From positions 1-5,283 of the forward strand of contig JACCTQ010000293.1 in NCBI GenBank assembly GCA_013812265.1: a DNA stretch of 5,283 nt, given 5' to 3'. The translations under genes and the position numbers were made by a program. Positions 3,823 to 5,283 of the stretch are shown here, one piece after another (the stretch's first letter is position 1; every line of letters starts with the position of its first letter). The notes beneath the pieces were generated by a model that was not told the origin of the DNA, did not search any database, and worked only from the letters and a program-made list of their open reading frames with translations. The stretch is from Actinomycetota bacterium (GTDB taxonomy: Bacteria > Actinomycetota > Thermoleophilia > Gaiellales > Gaiellaceae).

Positions 3823-5250
3823 ATGCACAAGATGCTTTCCGCGCTGGGGGTGGTGGCTCTGGCTTTGGCATTCGCCGGTGTCGCGCTGACCGCGGCGTCG
3901 AACGAGGACGAGCTGCTGAAGGGAGAGAAGCACTTCCTCGAGCAGTCGGGCAAGACGCACGACGGTGGACAGAAGGGGCTGCAGATCTCGTCGAATCTCG
4001 AGATCGTCGCTCACGATTCGCTGGGCGACCGCGGTTTCAATGGGGACGTCTGGGCGCACGAGGGCTACGCCTACATCGGTCACTGGGGCTTCCAGGACTG
4101 GGCGAGTGGGTCGAAGAACCGCTTCTGCCCCGAGTACCCGAACAACGGCATCGCTGTGGTCAAAGTGGACACCTCGAGCGCCACGCGTGTCGCGACGCTG
4201 CAGAACCCGGCGGGCACGTCCGCCGAGGACGTCGTCGTCTACACTGCGGACGACGGCCGCGACATCGCGGTCGCCGGAATTCAGTGGTGCGGCGGCTCGC
4301 GTAGCGACCCGAACGCCGAGCGCGGGCTCATGCTCTGGAACGTGACCGACCCGAGCAACCCAAAGGAGGTTGGCTACCTAGAGACCGCGTGTTGCACTCG
4401 CGGCGTACACGAGTTCGAGGTCGAGAAGCACGCGAATGGACACACGTACGCCTATGCAACGGTGCCGACGAGCCGCTATCCGGGGACGACGACGAGATAC
4501 CGTGACGTCAACGGCCACGGCGATTTCAGGATGATCGACATCACCGACCCGTCGCAGCCGACGCAGGTCTCGAGTTGGGGCGTCCAAGATGCAGGCGGCC
4601 CGTGGACGGCAGGGCAAGGCTGCGACCCCGACCCGAACTACGGGCACGGCGCCGAGCCGAGCGAGGACGGGACGAGCGTCTACCTGTCGTACTGGGACTC
4701 GGGATTCATCAAGCTCGACGTCTCCACTCCGACCAACCCTGTGTTCAAGGGCCGAACGGTGTATGCGGCGAACGCCGACGGCGACGCGCACTCGTCCAGC
4801 TACGACGACCGAACCGAGCGCTTGTTCACCGCCGACGAGGACTTTTGCCCGAACTCTGGTCCCGATATCGAGAAGGGTTGGGGCTACCTTCGGGTGTACG
4901 ACTATTCCAACGCAAGCTCGCCCAAGCAACTCGGCGTCTTCAAGACGCAGAACTCGCTGGCGACCGGAGACATCGCTGCGGGCGACTACACGATCCACAA
5001 CCCCGTCGTGGTCGGGACGACCGTGTACGCGTCGTGGTACTCCGACGGCCTTCGCATCATCGACGCCAGCGTGCCGAGCAGGATGACGGAGATCGGCTAC
5101 TTCGTGCCGCCGGCCGGCCACAACCCGGTCAAGCCGTCACAGCGGTTTGTCCTCTCGCAGACGGCGCAAGTCTGGGGCGTCGTGGTCAGGGACGGGTTGA
5201 TCTACGTCAGCGACATGAACACCGGGCTCTGGGTGCTGCGCCTGAAGTAG
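3823..5250 (+). CDS. Secreted LVIVD-repeat beta-propeller protein
   Basis: A 475-residue protein. Residues 1-~26 are a Sec-type signal peptide: MHKM, a hydrophobic core LSALGVVALALAFAGVAL, then TAAS before NEDE. The mature part contains about seven LVIVD-type repeats, each a 'G-hydrophobic-x-hydrophobic-hydrophobic-D/N' strand, often followed by (T/S)(D/x)PS(N/Q)P: 109-116, 168-180, 234-246, 294-306, 355-367, 409-421 and 468-475. This predicts a seven-bladed beta-propeller outside the membrane. Five blades carry a histidine just before an inner strand (His79, 196, 275, 323, 392), reminiscent of metal-lined propellers. There are six cysteines (102, 156, 190, 191, 267, 342), possibly disulfide-bonded. 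No lipobox cysteine, transmembrane anchor or sorting signal is seen. The family has no settled function; enzymatic or binding roles are open. The ATG 3823 start is set by the RBS and signal peptide. The gene is complete, ending at TAG 5248-5250. Confidence 0.9.
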   Translation: MHKMLSALGVVALALAFAGVALTAASNEDELLKGEKHFLEQSGKTHDGGQKGLQISSNLEIVAHDSLGDRGFNGDVWAHEGYAYIGHWGFQDWASGSKNRFCPEYPNNGIAVVKVDTSSATRVATLQNPAGTSAEDVVVYTADDGRDIAVAGIQWCGGSRSDPNAERGLMLWNVTDPSNPKEVGYLETACCTRGVHEFEVEKHANGHTYAYATVPTSRYPGTTTRYRDVNGHGDFRMIDITDPSQPTQVSSWGVQDAGGPWTAGQGCDPDPNYGHGAEPSEDGTSVYLSYWDSGFIKLDVSTPTNPVFKGRTVYAANADGDAHSSSYDDRTERLFTADEDFCPNSGPDIEKGWGYLRVYDYSNASSPKQLGVFKTQNSLATGDIAAGDYTIHNPVVVGTTVYASWYSDGLRIIDASVPSRMTEIGYFVPPAGHNPVKPSQRFVLSQTAQVWGVVVRDGLIYVSDMNTGLWVLRLK

Positions 5251-5283
5251 CTCGGTGCCACCAGGATTCGGAGCAGGGCGCGG
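5251..5283. other. Right-edge intergenic fragment
   Basis: These 33 bases follow the LVIVD stop codon. They are too short to assign; no terminator stem or T tract is visible before the window ends. Confidence 0.4.

Overview
This is a GC-rich, gene-dense bacterial window. The protein families (an alpha/beta-hydrolase fused to a class III cyclase, a secreted LVIVD-repeat protein, a YjbR-like protein, a short membrane/coiled-coil protein), the GTG starts and the TAnnnT -10 motifs close to start codons suggest a high-GC actinobacterium, possibly of the Thermoleophilia type. That assignment is an inference from family resemblance; there is no taxonomic marker in the window apart from one tRNA.

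Layout. Bases 1-183 (minus) are the N-terminal part of a zinc-dependent medium-chain dehydrogenase that runs off the left edge. A 49-bp divergent intergenic region separates it from a uronate-dehydrogenase-like gene (233-980, plus), whose reading frame is broken by a one-base shift near 758-770. A tRNA-Ala(CGC) follows at 1012-1087, with encoded CCA and a perfect-stem terminator directly behind it. Next come a 440-residue alpha/beta-hydrolase/adenylate cyclase fusion (1272-2594, plus) and, convergent to it, a 94-residue single-pass membrane protein with a charged coiled-coil tail (2706-2990, minus).

The stretch 3000-3600 is partly decayed. A good promoter/RBS leads into the first ~20 codons of a VOC (glyoxalase-like) protein that is frameshifted and stopped. 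A complete MmcQ/YjbR-family gene follows, whose only sensible start codon is CTG (3248-3574). A 248-bp gap after it (3575-3822) contains several stable inverted repeats, including a four-segment set that can form two competing folds just before a strong ribosome binding site. The last gene (3823-5250) encodes a secreted seven-repeat LVIVD beta-propeller protein.

Functional links are weak. The two dehydrogenases may share a sugar/sugar-acid oxidation role and a divergent promoter. The other genes look like separate transcription units. I saw no CRISPR array, insertion sequence, toxin-antitoxin pair or phage gene, and no clear novel multi-gene system. The items most worth checking are the candidate structured leader at 3736-3805, the VOC remnant with the CTG-start YjbR gene, the N-to-H substitution in the cyclase site, and the apparently leaderless GTG start at 183.
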